Below, piece by piece: positions 9,812-18,821 of a stretch of 64,000 bases of DNA. The DNA comes from Candidatus Eiseniibacteriota bacterium (GTDB lineage Bacteria; Eisenbacteria; RBG-16-71-46; CAIMUX01): positions 310,001-374,000 of the forward strand of contig JACKCR010000005.1 of the NCBI GenBank assembly GCA_020633975.1, given 5' to 3'. A program made the translations under genes and the position numbers. The notes under the pieces were generated by a model, which worked only from the letters and a program-made list of their open reading frames with translations, was not told the origin of the DNA and made no database searches. Each line of letters begins with the position of its first letter. Position 1 is the first letter of the stretch.

Positions 9812-9867
9812 AGGGCGAACCCGAAATCGTCCTACGCGCGCTCCTGCTGCAGCGCAAGCAGACCGGT

Positions 9868-9897
9868 AGTTAAGCGGAGCCACCGGTCAGCTGTCAA
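9868..9897 (-). promoter_or_regulatory. Candidate sigma70 promoter for tRNA-Asp
   Basis: The minus strand has TTGACA (9897-9892), an 18-base spacer and TTAACT (9873-9868), about 60 bases upstream of the tRNA. The -35 box overlaps the last codons of the GH3 gene. The -35 is perfect and the -10 is weak. Confidence 0.5.
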
Positions 9898-11473
9898 CCG
9901 GGAAGTGTCCTCCATCCCGTTCTTCCCAACGCTTCTCGGCGAGGTCGAGCGCGTGGGCCACGGCCGTGAGGCCGTCTCCGTGGGGACACGACGCCAACAC
10001 CTCGGTGGGCGGGTCCACATGCGTCCGCGCCGGGCCGCGCCAGACCGGATCGAGCAGGTGGACCAGGAGTTCCGGCCGTGCTGCCTCGAACACCCGGTTC
10101 CAGCCCCGACGGTGCCGCGCATCGACTGGGCCGCGGAAGAGCGTGAAGAGCGCGACCGGCCGGGTCTCACTCTCGAGTCGGCTCGCGAGCTCGTCCCACC
10201 CGTTCTTGCTGCCGTCCACCCAGACGATCTCGGCGCAGTTCCGACGCTTCCCGGAAGGCGCCTGCCATCCGCGCAGATCTACGTACGGAGCGAGCTGCTC
10301 CGGCACGACCCAAACCCAGTCGCCCTTCGGGAGATTCCGGGGATCGCGGTCGAACCGCGTCGCCGCGAGATGGAGTGCAGCGAGACGGACGTCTCGTTCC
10401 TTCCGGTCCGCGGCAGACGACTTCTCGCCCTCGGTCGCCGACGCCGGGCTCGCGCCTGCACCTCGCCGACGGCGGGCAAAGCTGTCCCAGGTGTCGCGGA
10501 TCCGGCTCCGGGCCCGAACGAGTGCGGCGAGGACGGCCGGATCGCTACCGACCAACTCCTCGAGCGTCGTCACGGACTTGAGGCCTGCTTTCCAGTCGCG
10601 GGCTACGAGGAGTACGTCGTTGTGAGCGACGAGTGCCTCACGGGCCGCCCCGTCGGAGAGCGAGACCGCACCCATGTCCAAGGAGTCGGTGATGACGAGC
10701 GTCTTCGGCGCGTGTCGACTGAGCCGCGCGATGACCGCTCTGCTGAGAGAAGCTGGGAGGCCGTCTCCCCAGTCGATGTGCGCGGTCATGAGCCAAGGAC
10801 GATCCTCGCCGTCCTTGTGGATGCAGCGAAGGAACGGCTCCTCCTGCCGTGCCCGATCTTCCGGCGCCGTGGTCGGAAGGGCCCGATGACTGTCGACGTG
10901 GGTCGCGCCGTGGCCCGGATAGTGCTTCCAACACGACCCGGTCTTCGTGCTCTGGAGCCCGCGCGAGAACGCCCAACCGAGCGACGCGACCACTTCGGGA
11001 TCCGGCGAGAAGGCCCGGCTCGCGATGACCGGGTTGTCCGGGTCGTAGTCGAGATCGAGGCAAGGAGCGAACGAGACGTGGATGCCGAGGACGCGTAGTC
11101 GCTCTCCGAGTAGCTGTCCCACCCAGCGTGCGTCTGCAGTCCGTCCGATCCGTCCGAGCGCACGCGGAGTCGGTACGGCAGGCCACGGATTCCCGAACGG
11201 GTCCTTCATCCCTGCAGTTGGATGGACGAGTCCGCCTTCCTCGTCACAGAAGAAGAGGAACGGCATCCCCTTCGGCACGTGCTCGAGAATCTGCTCCCGG
11301 ATCGCCCACGCCTCTTCGACGCTGTCCCCGAGGTTGTCCCGGAACAGCATGAGACCACTGATCCGTTCGGACGCGATGGCCGCGGCCAAGGGAGACGGAA
11401 GCTCCCTCCCCTCGAAGCCCAAGACCCAGGGGGACGGTCCGCTTCTGGAGTGATAGCTCTGATGTGCTTTCAC
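9887..11473 (-). CDS. Glycoside hydrolase family 3, beta-N-acetylhexosaminidase (NagZ-like)
   Basis: 528 aa from GTG 11473, chosen because GAGGA lies five bases upstream and a longer frame would overlap the spoIID-like gene by 119 bases. The N-terminal TIM barrel carries the NagZ signature KHYPGHG followed by DSH (His-Asp general acid dyad) and the nucleophile Asp in ITDSLDMGA. The SRAFSPDPE motif is also typical. A C-terminal region of about 170 residues resembles the second GH3 domain. It should remove N-acetylglucosamine from muropeptides or similar glycans. There is no signal peptide, consistent with cytoplasmic peptidoglycan recycling. It is the last gene of an operon with the SpoIID-like protein. 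Confidence 0.9.
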   Translation of the reverse strand: MKAHQSYHSRSGPSPWVLGFEGRELPSPLAAAIASERISGLMLFRDNLGDSVEEAWAIREQILEHVPKGMPFLFFCDEEGGLVHPTAGMKDPFGNPWPAVPTPRALGRIGRTADARWVGQLLGERLRVLGIHVSFAPCLDLDYDPDNPVIASRAFSPDPEVVASLGWAFSRGLQSTKTGSCWKHYPGHGATHVDSHRALPTTAPEDRARQEEPFLRCIHKDGEDRPWLMTAHIDWGDGLPASLSRAVIARLSRHAPKTLVITDSLDMGAVSLSDGAAREALVAHNDVLLVARDWKAGLKSVTTLEELVGSDPAVLAALVRARSRIRDTWDSFARRRRGAGASPASATEGEKSSAADRKERDVRLAALHLAATRFDRDPRNLPKGDWVWVVPEQLAPYVDLRGWQAPSGKRRNCAEIVWVDGSKNGWDELASRLESETRPVALFTLFRGPVDARHRRGWNRVFEAARPELLVHLLDPVWRGPARTHVDPPTEVLASCPHGDGLTAVAHALDLAEKRWEERDGGHFPVDS

Positions 11474-11480
11474 GTCGTCC

Positions 11481-12722
11481 TCAGTAGTATTTTCTGAGCT
11501 CGGCGCCGCGGTAGTAGAAGCGCAGGATCTGGGTGTAGTCGTAGCCTTCTTGCGACATCCCCATCGCGCCGTACTGACAGAGCCCGACCCCGTGTCCATA
11601 GCCGCGCCCCAACACCTTCACTTCGACAGGTCGTCCGCCGGATCGGCGAACGCCGACGCGCTCGAGAAGCGTACTCCGAAGTCCTCCCCCATCGGGACGG
11701 CGGATCGCCCAACGGATCTCGTCCCCGTGGAGAGTGACCACCCCGTGCTGGAACTGGAGTTCCAGCGACGAGACACGCTTCGACTCGCTTCGCGAACGGA
11801 TCTGCATGTCCACGAACGCACCATACTTCGCGCGCGACCACTCCGGCGCGTGCGCCGCCAGGTTGCTGTCGAGCAGTCGTTCGAAGTCCGTGATCGACCA
11901 GACCTCTTCCCACGTATAGAACGGGGATATGTCGCAGAACGAGTGCTTCACCCGCGACGTCTTGTCGCGCACCCCGGTGAGATACGGACGGTCCGAGCGC
12001 TCCCAGACTTCGGAGGCTCCTGCGGTGTGACCGCCACTCGTCGACGAGTAGTAGGCGAGGATCGGCTTGTCGTCGTACGTCGCGACCACGCCGCGGGTCT
12101 CTTCCACTGCTCGCGTGCACCGTGCCGTCTCGACGTCCCGTCCGCCGTAGGCTTGGTCTTCCACCGTGTCTTTGAGATCGAAACCGTCACGCTTCCAGCG
12201 GCCGAGCATCGAGAGTGTGTAGCTCCGCGCCGCCACGGCCTGCGCTTTCACCGCTTCGAAGCGCGCATCGTTCTGCGAGCCGATCTCGAGCGGAACGACT
12301 CCGAGCAGGTACGACTCGAGGTCGATCACATTGACGACGAAGAGCTGGCTGTCCCGAGCGAAGACGAGGAGTTCCCCACGGTAAGGACGCCCCCCCACGC
12401 GCACGCTCCCGCTTCCGTTCCGATCCGTATAGACGAAGAGCGTGTCCGCGATCTCCCGGACGAACTCGTCGTCGGAGACGCGCACGATCGCGCCATCGAT
12501 CGCTTGGAGCTTCCAAGACCTCGTCGAAGAAACGCGGGCGGGGCGCGTACCGCTGTGATGAATGCCGACCAGCCAGTCGGTGTCCGCACCGATCTCGACG
12601 GTGCGGCCTACGTCGAGCCCAACTCGAACCGTAGGGACGACGGACGCGTCGGCGTTGGATGATGCCGCGAGGAAACCACCGAGAAGTGTGGTCCAGATCG
12701 CAATGAAGAGGATACGCAGCAA
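11481..12722 (-). CDS. SpoIID/LytB-domain secreted protein
   Basis: 413 aa. The only start giving a full signal peptide (LRILFIAIWTTLLGGF..ADA) is TTG 12722, four bases after the previous stop. No Shine-Dalgarno is seen, so translational coupling is likely. SpoIID/LytB motifs are clear: IDLESYLLGVVPLEI, AVKAQAVAARSYTL, AYYSSTSGGHTA, and the C-terminal GRGYGHGVGLCQYGAMGM. In Firmicutes SpoIID is a lytic transglycosylase acting on denuded glycan strands, while LytB enhances the amidase LytC. In a Gram-negative the natural substrate is again peptidoglycan in the periplasm. Pairing with a NagZ-like gene supports a wall-turnover role. Confidence 0.9.
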   Translation of the reverse strand: MLRILFIAIWTTLLGGFLAASSNADASVVPTVRVGLDVGRTVEIGADTDWLVGIHHSGTRPARVSSTRSWKLQAIDGAIVRVSDDEFVREIADTLFVYTDRNGSGSVRVGGRPYRGELLVFARDSQLFVVNVIDLESYLLGVVPLEIGSQNDARFEAVKAQAVAARSYTLSMLGRWKRDGFDLKDTVEDQAYGGRDVETARCTRAVEETRGVVATYDDKPILAYYSSTSGGHTAGASEVWERSDRPYLTGVRDKTSRVKHSFCDISPFYTWEEVWSITDFERLLDSNLAAHAPEWSRAKYGAFVDMQIRSRSESKRVSSLELQFQHGVVTLHGDEIRWAIRRPDGGGLRSTLLERVGVRRSGGRPVEVKVLGRGYGHGVGLCQYGAMGMSQEGYDYTQILRFYYRGAELRKYY

Positions 12723-12726
12723 GGGA

Positions 12727-13425
12727 TCAGTCTACCGGCAGCAGCGCGCCGATACCGATCGCCACGTCCCACATCGGTTGCCAACGCTCGTCCGTCTGGA
12801 TGCCGTGTACTCCCGACTCGAGGTTCACGAACATCCCGGACGTCCGGTAGAGGTTCACGCCGAGCTTCGCATTCCAGCCGAACTCGTAGACGTGCTGTGT
12901 CCTCGCTTCCCCCGCCACGACTTCCGGATAGTTCTCCGGATGCATGTCGAACTCTTCCGCTTCGTCTTGCAGTTCATCGAGCGTGGCCTGATCGGCACCG
13001 ATGTACTCGATCTCCATGTCGTAGAACCCGAGGCCTACCGCGACGTAGGGAAGCCAGAACCGTCCCTGGGACCACTTCTCTCCGCGATAGACGAGGTCGA
13101 GCGTGAACGGAAGTACCCGAGCGTTCCCCGTCAGCTCCCCGCGCCGCGCACCCAGGTCCGGCGCAGCGAAGAACGCGCGGTTCAGCGTCTCGTTTCCTTC
13201 CAGGAAGCGTGCTCCGGCATCGAAACGAGCATCGAAGGTCTCGTTCAAGCGATAGGTGCCGAAGAAGTTGATGCCGGGTCCGCCGTCGAAGTCGTCCGCA
13301 GCATAGTCGAAGAGGTCAGACGCCGTTCCTTGAACCCCGACGGAGCCCGTAGCAGCGAGTCCACTTCCTGGATTCGCGACGAGGAGGCCGAGACCAAGAC
13401 CGATCACCGAAACCGCGAACCTCAT
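12727..13425 (-). CDS. Outer-membrane beta-barrel protein (OmpW/OmpA-like fold), function unknown
   Basis: 232 aa, ATG with GGAGGA six bases upstream. A signal peptide (MRFAVSVIGLGLGLLVANPG..LAA) precedes alternating polar/aromatic strands (FNETFDARFDAGARF-type). A repeated pattern of strands and turns suggests an eight-stranded barrel. It lacks a terminal Phe but ends in a strand (VAIGIGALLPVD). First gene of a three-gene leftward unit with SpoIID-like and GH3 genes. No ligand can be inferred. Confidence 0.7.
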   Translation of the reverse strand: MRFAVSVIGLGLGLLVANPGSGLAATGSVGVQGTASDLFDYAADDFDGGPGINFFGTYRLNETFDARFDAGARFLEGNETLNRAFFAAPDLGARRGELTGNARVLPFTLDLVYRGEKWSQGRFWLPYVAVGLGFYDMEIEYIGADQATLDELQDEAEEFDMHPENYPEVVAGEARTQHVYEFGWNAKLGVNLYRTSGMFVNLESGVHGIQTDERWQPMWDVAIGIGALLPVD

Positions 13426-13585
13426 GAGGTCCTCCCTGTCCCTCTGATTCCCATAGAAACCGTCCGGCGGACGCTAGCACGCCCCAAAGGGAAGGCGCAA
13501 CCACCGATCCGATCGGCGAACCTTTGCCGCACCATAGATTTGGCAGGTCTCGGATCCGCCTGTCGCTCCTCTCCCGCCTCCTCAC

Positions 13586-13608
13586 TGTTGAGTCTCAATA
13601 TCTCAATA
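13586..13608. promoter_or_regulatory. Candidate Fur-family operator upstream of the fur-like gene
   Basis: TGTTGAG-T-CTCAATA (13586-13600) is a 7-1-7 inverted repeat with one mismatch, and a further copy, CTCAATA, follows at 13602-13608. This gives three heptamers in phase. The 7-1-7 layout is the one used by Fur, PerR and Zur proteins. It ends six bases before a -35 box, so bound protein would block the promoter. Autoregulation is the simplest reading. Confidence 0.5.
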
Positions 13609-13614
13609 AGCGGA

Positions 13615-13644
13615 TTGACCACCCCAAGCTGACGCCCCTACTTT
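13615..13644 (+). promoter_or_regulatory. Candidate sigma70 promoter of the fur-like gene
   Basis: TTGACC (13615-13620), 18-base spacer, TACTTT (13639-13644). The gene starts at 13700, leaving about a 48-base leader. The box pair resembles other promoters read in this window (TTGACC with TAxxxT). Confidence 0.45.
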
Positions 13645-13699
13645 GGATCGGTGGGGCCCGGAACGGGGGATCACACAACCCAGCGCGGAGGGCGAGCGG

Positions 13700-14317
13700 A
13701 TGTCACCGAAGGGATCCAGCGAAGCGCCGAAGAAGACTTCCGGGTCGGACGCGAGCGGTAAGGCAAAGGCCTCGTCCCTGACCACTGCGTCAGACCTCCA
13801 GGACGTCATCAACCGGTTCCGCGTGTTCCTCACGACCAAGGGGCTCCGGTTCACGCGCGAACGGGAGGAGCTACTCGCGGCGATCCTCGACGCGCCCCGC
13901 CACTTCGAGGCCGAAGACCTCATCCGCACCGTGCACAAGCGGAACTCGCGAGTGAGCCGTGCCACGATCTACCGGACTCTCTCGCTCCTCGAGGAGTGCG
14001 GCGTCCTCCAGAAGTCTCTCTTCGGCCACAACCGACACTTCTACGAGTCCGTGGTCGGTCGCCATCACCACGACCACATCGTCTGTGTCCGCTGCGGACA
14101 GATCCGGGAGTTCGACGACGAGCGGATCGAAACCGTTCACAACGAAGTCTGCGAAGAGTTCGGATTCGTCCTCGTCGACCACATGCACGAGATCTTCGGT
14201 ATCTGCCCGTCCTGTCAGGCCAATCCGGCCGCCGGCCCCGGGACCGAATCAGACGAATCGAGAGCGAACACGGAACGGATTCTCGAGCCGACGCGGATCA
14301 AACTCCCGCGCGACTGA
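13700..14317 (+). CDS. Fur-family transcriptional regulator
   Basis: 205 aa from ATG 13700, with GGAGGG eight bases upstream; an upstream GTG/ATG is less likely. A Ser/Lys-rich extension of about 35 residues precedes the winged helix (FLTTKGLRFTREREELLAAIL; recognition region SRATIYRTLSLLEE). The dimerisation half has HHHHDHIVCVRCG, FDDERIE and HEIFGICPSC. These are two CxxC pairs for the structural zinc and His/Asp/Glu ligands for the regulatory metal. Whether it senses iron, zinc or peroxide cannot be decided by eye. It probably binds the dyad at 13586-13608. The last 25 residues form a disordered tail. Confidence 0.9.
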   Translation: MSPKGSSEAPKKTSGSDASGKAKASSLTTASDLQDVINRFRVFLTTKGLRFTREREELLAAILDAPRHFEAEDLIRTVHKRNSRVSRATIYRTLSLLEECGVLQKSLFGHNRHFYESVVGRHHHDHIVCVRCGQIREFDDERIETVHNEVCEEFGFVLVDHMHEIFGICPSCQANPAAGPGTESDESRANTERILEPTRIKLPRD

Positions 14318-14408
14318 TACGCGCTCGCCCCGCGGGCTCCGATCGCGAACATCCCCGATCAGGCTGGCTGCGTCGATGAGACTTCTCTGCAGACTGGGCG
14401 CGTCCCGC

Positions 14409-14460
14409 AAAAAAGACCGATCCCGGCGTGGCCCACATCGCGAACACGGCGCCGGGATCG
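14409..14460 (-). terminator. Rho-independent terminator of the dnaK-grpE-activator operon
   Basis: Perfect 11-bp inverted repeat CGATCCCGGCG (14418-14428) / CGCCGGGATCG (14450-14460) with a 21-nt loop. On the minus strand it is followed by GTC and six T (complement of A 14409-14414). It lies 27 bases beyond the stop of the leftward sigma54 activator. Confidence 0.88.
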
Positions 14461-14486
14461 TTGCGGATCCAACTCTGTCAAAATCG

Positions 14487-15956
14487 TCAGGCGGCCCGGC
14501 GGCGTCTCCGCATCGGACGACCGCGGCGGCGTGAGGCCTTGTCCCGGAGCCCGAGCTTCTCGAGCCGGTAGCGAAGGCTTCCGCGGCTCATCTTGAGGAG
14601 ACGCGCCGCTTCAGTGACGTTGCCGTCTGTCTTCTCCAGAGCCGCCTCGAGGAGAGCCTTCTCCACGGCCTTCAGCGGAATCCCGTCCGGCGGGAGGTCG
14701 ACCCGGATCTCCCCCGTCTCGGGATCGGGCCGGAAGAGAGACTGCGGAGCCGAGAACGCCCGCGGGAGATCGTCTGCGGAAATCGTGTCGGCATCAGGAG
14801 TGATCAGCACCATCCGCTCGGTCAGGTTGATCAGCTCACGCACGTTGCCCGGCCAGGCGTACTGGAGGAGCGCTGCGAGAGCGTCCGAAGACCAATGGAG
14901 CTTCCGGCCGCGGATCCGATACGAGATCCGGTCCAGGTAGTGCTCGGCGAGGGCAGGGATGTCTTCGACACGGTCGCGCAGCGGAGGCAGCGCGATCGTG
15001 ATGACGTTGAGCCGGTGGAAGAGGTCGAGCCGGAACCGTCCCTCCTTCACCTCGGACTCGAGGTTCCGGTTCGTGGCCGCGATCATGCGGACGTCGACCC
15101 GGAGAGACTCCGTGCCCTGCACTCTGCGGAACGATCCGTCGTCGAGGAACTTGAGGATCTTCGCCTGGAGCGGGAGCGCGAGTTCACCGACTTCGTCGAG
15201 GAAGGCGGTGCCGCGGTCGGCCAGTTCGAGTAGACCCGGCTTCTCGGACACCGCGCTCGTGAACGCGCCCTGAACGTGTCCGAAGAGCTCGGACTCCATC
15301 AGCTCGCCCGGGATCGCGCCGCAGTTGATCTCCTGGTAGGGACCGCCCGCACGCGGACTCTCGGCGTGGATGGCGCGAGCGAGGAGCCCCTTACCCGTAC
15401 CCGTCTCACCGAGGATGAGAACGCTCGTCTGCGGACTCTCCGCCACCTTGTGCGCCATGTCGAGCGCTTCACGCAGACGAGGGTGGTCTCCAACCAAGGC
15501 GTCGAAGCCGGTGAGGCCGCGCTCGTGCCTGTGCTGCTCACGCCACTGCGCCTGAAGGGAGTGCCCTGCTGCTCCGAGAACGCGCTGGAGTTCGTCGGCG
15601 GCGAAGGGGCGGAAGAACCAGTGACGAATCGCCACCGGACGAAGCTGCTGCGGAGTGAGGGTGGACGTATCACTGGCCAGGAGGAAGACCTGGCACCTCG
15701 GATAGCGTTCCTTGAATCGACCGAGTCGGGCCGCGAAGTCCGCGGCCACTTCCTCGTCGATCACGGCGAGGTCTGGATCGAAGTCTCGTGAGAAGGTCGT
15801 CGATTGTGCATCCGGCAGGTACTCGTAGTGCACCGTTGCGTGGGCGAGCCCCGAAAGGCCGCTCTCCACCCAACCGGACAGTTCGGGGTCGTTCCCCGAG
15901 ACGAGGACGGATACCTCGGCCGGCTTTTTCTTCTGCGTCTTCTTGTTCGTGGTCAC
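14487..15956 (-). CDS. Sigma54-dependent activator with degenerate receiver domain (GAFTSA variant)
   Basis: 489 aa, GTG start overlapping the grpE stop by four bases (GTGA), so it is translationally coupled. The N-terminal 130 residues have a receiver-like fold. The acidic pair normally found in VDDD is replaced by VSGND and the conserved Lys by Arg (FFRPF), although an Asp remains in AVIDEE, so phosphorylation is doubtful. The AAA+ domain has Walker A GETGTGKG (about 184), Walker B FLDEVGEL and R-finger region. The sigma54 contact loop reads GAFTSA instead of GAFTGA. A Fis-type helix-turn-helix (VTEAARLLKMSRGSLRYRL) and an Arg-rich tail end the protein. Genetic linkage to grpE/dnaK suggests chaperone or stress control. 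Confidence 0.92.
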   Translation of the reverse strand: MTTNKKTQKKKPAEVSVLVSGNDPELSGWVESGLSGLAHATVHYEYLPDAQSTTFSRDFDPDLAVIDEEVAADFAARLGRFKERYPRCQVFLLASDTSTLTPQQLRPVAIRHWFFRPFAADELQRVLGAAGHSLQAQWREQHRHERGLTGFDALVGDHPRLREALDMAHKVAESPQTSVLILGETGTGKGLLARAIHAESPRAGGPYQEINCGAIPGELMESELFGHVQGAFTSAVSEKPGLLELADRGTAFLDEVGELALPLQAKILKFLDDGSFRRVQGTESLRVDVRMIAATNRNLESEVKEGRFRLDLFHRLNVITIALPPLRDRVEDIPALAEHYLDRISYRIRGRKLHWSSDALAALLQYAWPGNVRELINLTERMVLITPDADTISADDLPRAFSAPQSLFRPDPETGEIRVDLPPDGIPLKAVEKALLEAALEKTDGNVTEAARLLKMSRGSLRYRLEKLGLRDKASRRRGRPMRRRRRAA

Positions 15957-16630
15957 GGGTCTTCCGTGGGGCGTCCCGCGGAGACAGAAACCTTACTGCG
16001 CCGGATGATCTCCCCCTCGAAGCGATACCCGGACTCGAGAGTGGACACGATCTGTCCTTCCTCGACTTCCGCGGATGGCGTCGTCATGAACGCCTCGTGG
16101 AACTCCGGGTCGAAGGGCGTCCCCGGCCCGGTCTCCATCGCCTCGAGCCCGAGCTGAGTCAGCTTCTCGTTCAACTTCCTGAGGATCTGCAGAAGTCCGT
16201 CCGCGTCGACCGGCTGACCCGAGACTGCAAACGCCCGTGCCCGCTCCGCATCGTCGAGGACGGGAAGGAGCTCCGCAAGGAGGTCGGCCTTGGCCTGCCT
16301 CCACCACTGCTCCTTGTCCCGCAGGGTCCTCTTTCTGAAGTTATCGAACTCCGCGCGGAGTCTCTGAAGCTGATCCAGGTATTGGGATTCCTGTAAATCG
16401 TTTACGGCAGGGCCCCAGGAGCCCTCCCCCTCGACACCGGCTTCGGCGGCCCCGTCGGGCGCCCCTTCGGAAGCACCGCCGGGCGCGCTTTCGTTCGCTG
16501 ATCCGGGGTCTCCCGACCCAGCGGTGCCGGAGGAATCCCGCATCGCGTCCCGAGCAGCCTGCTCGCCGCGCTCCATCGTGGCTTCAGCGCCGAAGTCCGG
16601 CTCGCCCTTGGCGGAAGTGTCTCGCTTCAT
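15953..16630 (-). CDS. grpE: GrpE nucleotide exchange factor
   Basis: 225 aa from ATG 16630, with GGCAGGA upstream; an ORF extension to 16669 lacks a ribosome site. An acidic, Gly/Ala/Ser-rich N-terminus of about 85 residues is longer than usual. The coiled-coil helix (YLDQLQRLRAEFDNFRKRTLRDKEQWWRQ) and the C-terminal beta domain (GTPFDPEFHEAFMTTPS..GTVxx-like VSTLESGYRFEGEIIRRSKVSVS) follow. GrpE releases ADP from DnaK. It lies downstream of dnaK in the same direction; no dnaJ is in the window. Confidence 0.96.
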   Translation of the reverse strand: MKRDTSAKGEPDFGAEATMERGEQAARDAMRDSSGTAGSGDPGSANESAPGGASEGAPDGAAEAGVEGEGSWGPAVNDLQESQYLDQLQRLRAEFDNFRKRTLRDKEQWWRQAKADLLAELLPVLDDAERARAFAVSGQPVDADGLLQILRKLNEKLTQLGLEAMETGPGTPFDPEFHEAFMTTPSAEVEEGQIVSTLESGYRFEGEIIRRSKVSVSAGRPTEDP

Positions 16631-16648
16631 CGTCCTGCCCTTTCGCGC

Positions 16649-16685
16649 GACCGCCGCGCCCCCGGCCAATGGGAACGCGGCGGTC
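16649..16685 (-). repeat. Strong hairpin in the dnaK-grpE intercistronic region
   Basis: Perfect 10-bp inverted repeat GACCGCCGCG (16649-16658) / CGCGGCGGTC (16676-16685), 17-nt loop. A second, weaker CCCGAC/GTCGGG pair lies between it and dnaK. In the direction of transcription no T run follows, so it is more likely an mRNA-processing or stability element, setting dnaK to grpE ratios, than a full terminator. Confidence 0.5.
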
Positions 16686-16765
16686 CGTTTTCCTTCGCGC
16701 GGCCCGACGAGGCAGCGCGGATGTCGGGTCCTTTGCCCCAGGTCGATGCCCCGGGGTCCCGGAAC

Positions 16766-18694
16766 CTACTTGCTCTTGTCCTCGTCGACGACCTCGTACT
16801 CGGCATCGACCGGACCGTCGGCGGTCTGGGATCCGTCAGAGCCCTGGGACGCCGCGCCCGGATCCGGGCCTTCGCCCGGGCCGCCAGCCTGTGCGCCGGC
16901 CTGATGGAGCTTGGTCGCCACGCCCTGCCAGATCTTGGAGAGCTTCTCGTGCGCCGCCTTGATCTGGGAGGCGTCATCCGTCTCGACGGCCTTCCGGACC
17001 TCGGCGATCGCAGACTCGACCTGGGACTTGTCGCCCGCGTCGATCTTGTCGCCCGCATCCTCGATCGCGCGCTCGATCGAGTAGGCCAGCTGGTCGGCGT
17101 GGTTCTTCGTGTCCACGGCCTCCCGGCGCTTGGCATCCTCGCTCGCGTGCATCTCGGCGTCCTTGACCATCCGCTCGATTTCCTTGTCGTCGATACCGGA
17201 GCCGGCCTCGATGACGATGCTCTGCTCCTTGCCCGTCGACTTGTCCTTCGCGGACACCTTGACGATACCGTTCGCGTCGATGTCGAACGCGACCTCGACC
17301 TGCGGCATGCCTCGAGGCGCCGGCGGAATCCCGACGAGCTGGAACTTGCCGAGCGACTTGTTGTCGCCCGCCATCTTCCGCTCGCCCTGGAGGACATTGA
17401 TCTCGACCTGCGTCTGATTGTCCGCTGCGGTCGAGAAGATCTGCGTCTTCCGGGTCGGGATGGTCGTGTTCCGCTCGATGAGCGGAGTCGCGACACCACC
17501 CAGCGTCTCGATGCCGAGCGTCAACGGCACGACGTCGAGGAGGAGAACGTCCGTCACGTCACCCGCGAGCACACCGCCCTGGATGGCCGCGCCGACTGCG
17601 ACGACTTCGTCCGGGTTGACACCGCGATGCGGCTCCCGGCCGAACAGCTCCTTCACCGTCTCCTGCACCTTCGGCATACGCGTCGAGCCACCGACGAGGA
17701 TGACCTCGTCGATCTCGGACGGCGACATGCCCGCGTCCGCCAGCGCCTGCTTGCAGGGGCCGACCGTCCGGCGGATGAGATCGTCGACCAGCTGCTCGAA
17801 CTTGGCACGCGAGAGCGTCACGTTTAGATGCTTCGGGCCGGACTGATCCGCCGTGATGTACGGAAGGCTGATCTCGGTCGACGACGTCGTCGAGAGTTCC
17901 ATCTTCGCCTTCTCCGCGGCTTCCTTGAGACGCTGGAGCGCCATCGGATCCTTCCGGAGATCGACGCCTTCGGTCTTCTTGAACTCGTCCGCGAGCCAGT
18001 CGATGACCTTCTGGTCGAAGTCGTCACCACCCAGGTGCGTATCGCCGTTCGTCGACTTCACCTCGAACACGCCTTCGCCGAGCTCGAGGATCGAGATGTC
18101 GAACGTACCGCCACCCAGGTCATAGACCGCGATCTTCGCGTCCGTCTTGTTCTTGTCGAGTCCGTAGGCGAGCGCAGCCGCCGTCGGCTCGTTGATGATC
18201 CGCTTGACTTCGAGTCCCGCGATCTTGCCCGCGTCCTTGGTCGCCTGACGCTGGCTGTCGTTGAAGTAGGCGGGAACCGTGATGACCGCTTCGGTCACCT
18301 TCTCGCCGAGGTAGTCTTCCGCCGTCTGCTTCATCTTCTGAAGCACCATCGCGGAGATCTCCTGGGGCGAATACGACTTGTCGCCGATCATGACCGTCGC
18401 GAGACCGTTCGTCCCGGGCGTGACCTTGTACGGGACTTCGCCCATCTCGGTCCCGACTTCGTCGTGCTTCCGGCCCATGAACCGCTTGATCGAGTAGACC
18501 GTCTGGGTCGGATTCGTCACCGCCTGTCGCTTCGCGACCGCGCCGACGAGCCGCTCCCCGTCTTTCTTGAACGCCACAACGGACGGGGTGGTGCGGGCTC
18601 CCTCCGAGTTCGTGATGACGGTGGGCTCGCCGCCCTCCATGACCGCGACGCACGAGTTCGTCGTGCCAAGGTCGATTCCGATGATCTTGCCCAT
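16766..18694 (-). CDS. dnaK: Molecular chaperone DnaK (Hsp70)
   Basis: 642 aa, full length. The nucleotide-binding domain has [62 protein letters not shown] and [10 protein letters not shown]. The linker [17 protein letters not shown] and the substrate-binding beta domain follow, then a lid ending in an acidic tail ([12 protein letters not shown]). It folds and refolds proteins with DnaJ and GrpE. It precedes grpE and is preceded by a sigma54-type promoter (18777-18792) and, further upstream, a sigma54 activator gene. This is an uncommon arrangement for hsp70. No CIRCE element was found. Confidence 0.99.
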   Translation of the reverse strand: MGKIIGIDLGTTNSCVAVMEGGEPTVITNSEGARTTPSVVAFKKDGERLVGAVAKRQAVTNPTQTVYSIKRFMGRKHDEVGTEMGEVPYKVTPGTNGLATVMIGDKSYSPQEISAMVLQKMKQTAEDYLGEKVTEAVITVPAYFNDSQRQATKDAGKIAGLEVKRIINEPTAAALAYGLDKNKTDAKIAVYDLGGGTFDISILELGEGVFEVKSTNGDTHLGGDDFDQKVIDWLADEFKKTEGVDLRKDPMALQRLKEAAEKAKMELSTTSSTEISLPYITADQSGPKHLNVTLSRAKFEQLVDDLIRRTVGPCKQALADAGMSPSEIDEVILVGGSTRMPKVQETVKELFGREPHRGVNPDEVVAVGAAIQGGVLAGDVTDVLLLDVVPLTLGIETLGGVATPLIERNTTIPTRKTQIFSTAADNQTQVEINVLQGERKMAGDNKSLGKFQLVGIPPAPRGMPQVEVAFDIDANGIVKVSAKDKSTGKEQSIVIEAGSGIDDKEIERMVKDAEMHASEDAKRREAVDTKNHADQLAYSIERAIEDAGDKIDAGDKSQVESAIAEVRKAVETDDASQIKAAHEKLSKIWQGVATKLHQAGAQAGGPGEGPDPGAASQGSDGSQTADGPVDAEYEVVDEDKSK

Positions 18695-18776
18695 TGCTCC
18701 TGTCCTTCCTGCGTTGCCGAAACGTCTCCGTTCCGAACCTGCGTTCCTCGAGCCCGTTCTTGTTCACACGAGAGAG

Positions 18777-18792
18777 AGCAAATCCCGTGCCG
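18777..18792 (-). promoter_or_regulatory. Sigma54 (-24/-12) promoter of dnaK
   Basis: The minus strand reads CGGCACG-GGAT-TTGCT. The invariant GG (complement of 18790-18791) and GC (18778-18779) are exactly ten bases apart. It differs from the TGGCACG-N4-TTGCW consensus only at the first T. The predicted start is about 70 bases before the dnaK ATG. Confidence 0.78.
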
Positions 18793-18821
18793 GAATGGGC
18801 CGGAGGCACTTGGGCAAGATT

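Noticed and set aside
11474-11599. N-terminal extension of the GH3 gene
   Set aside because: It would overlap the spoIID-like gene by 119 bases, is Ser/Thr/Arg low-complexity, and a good ribosome site precedes GTG 11473.
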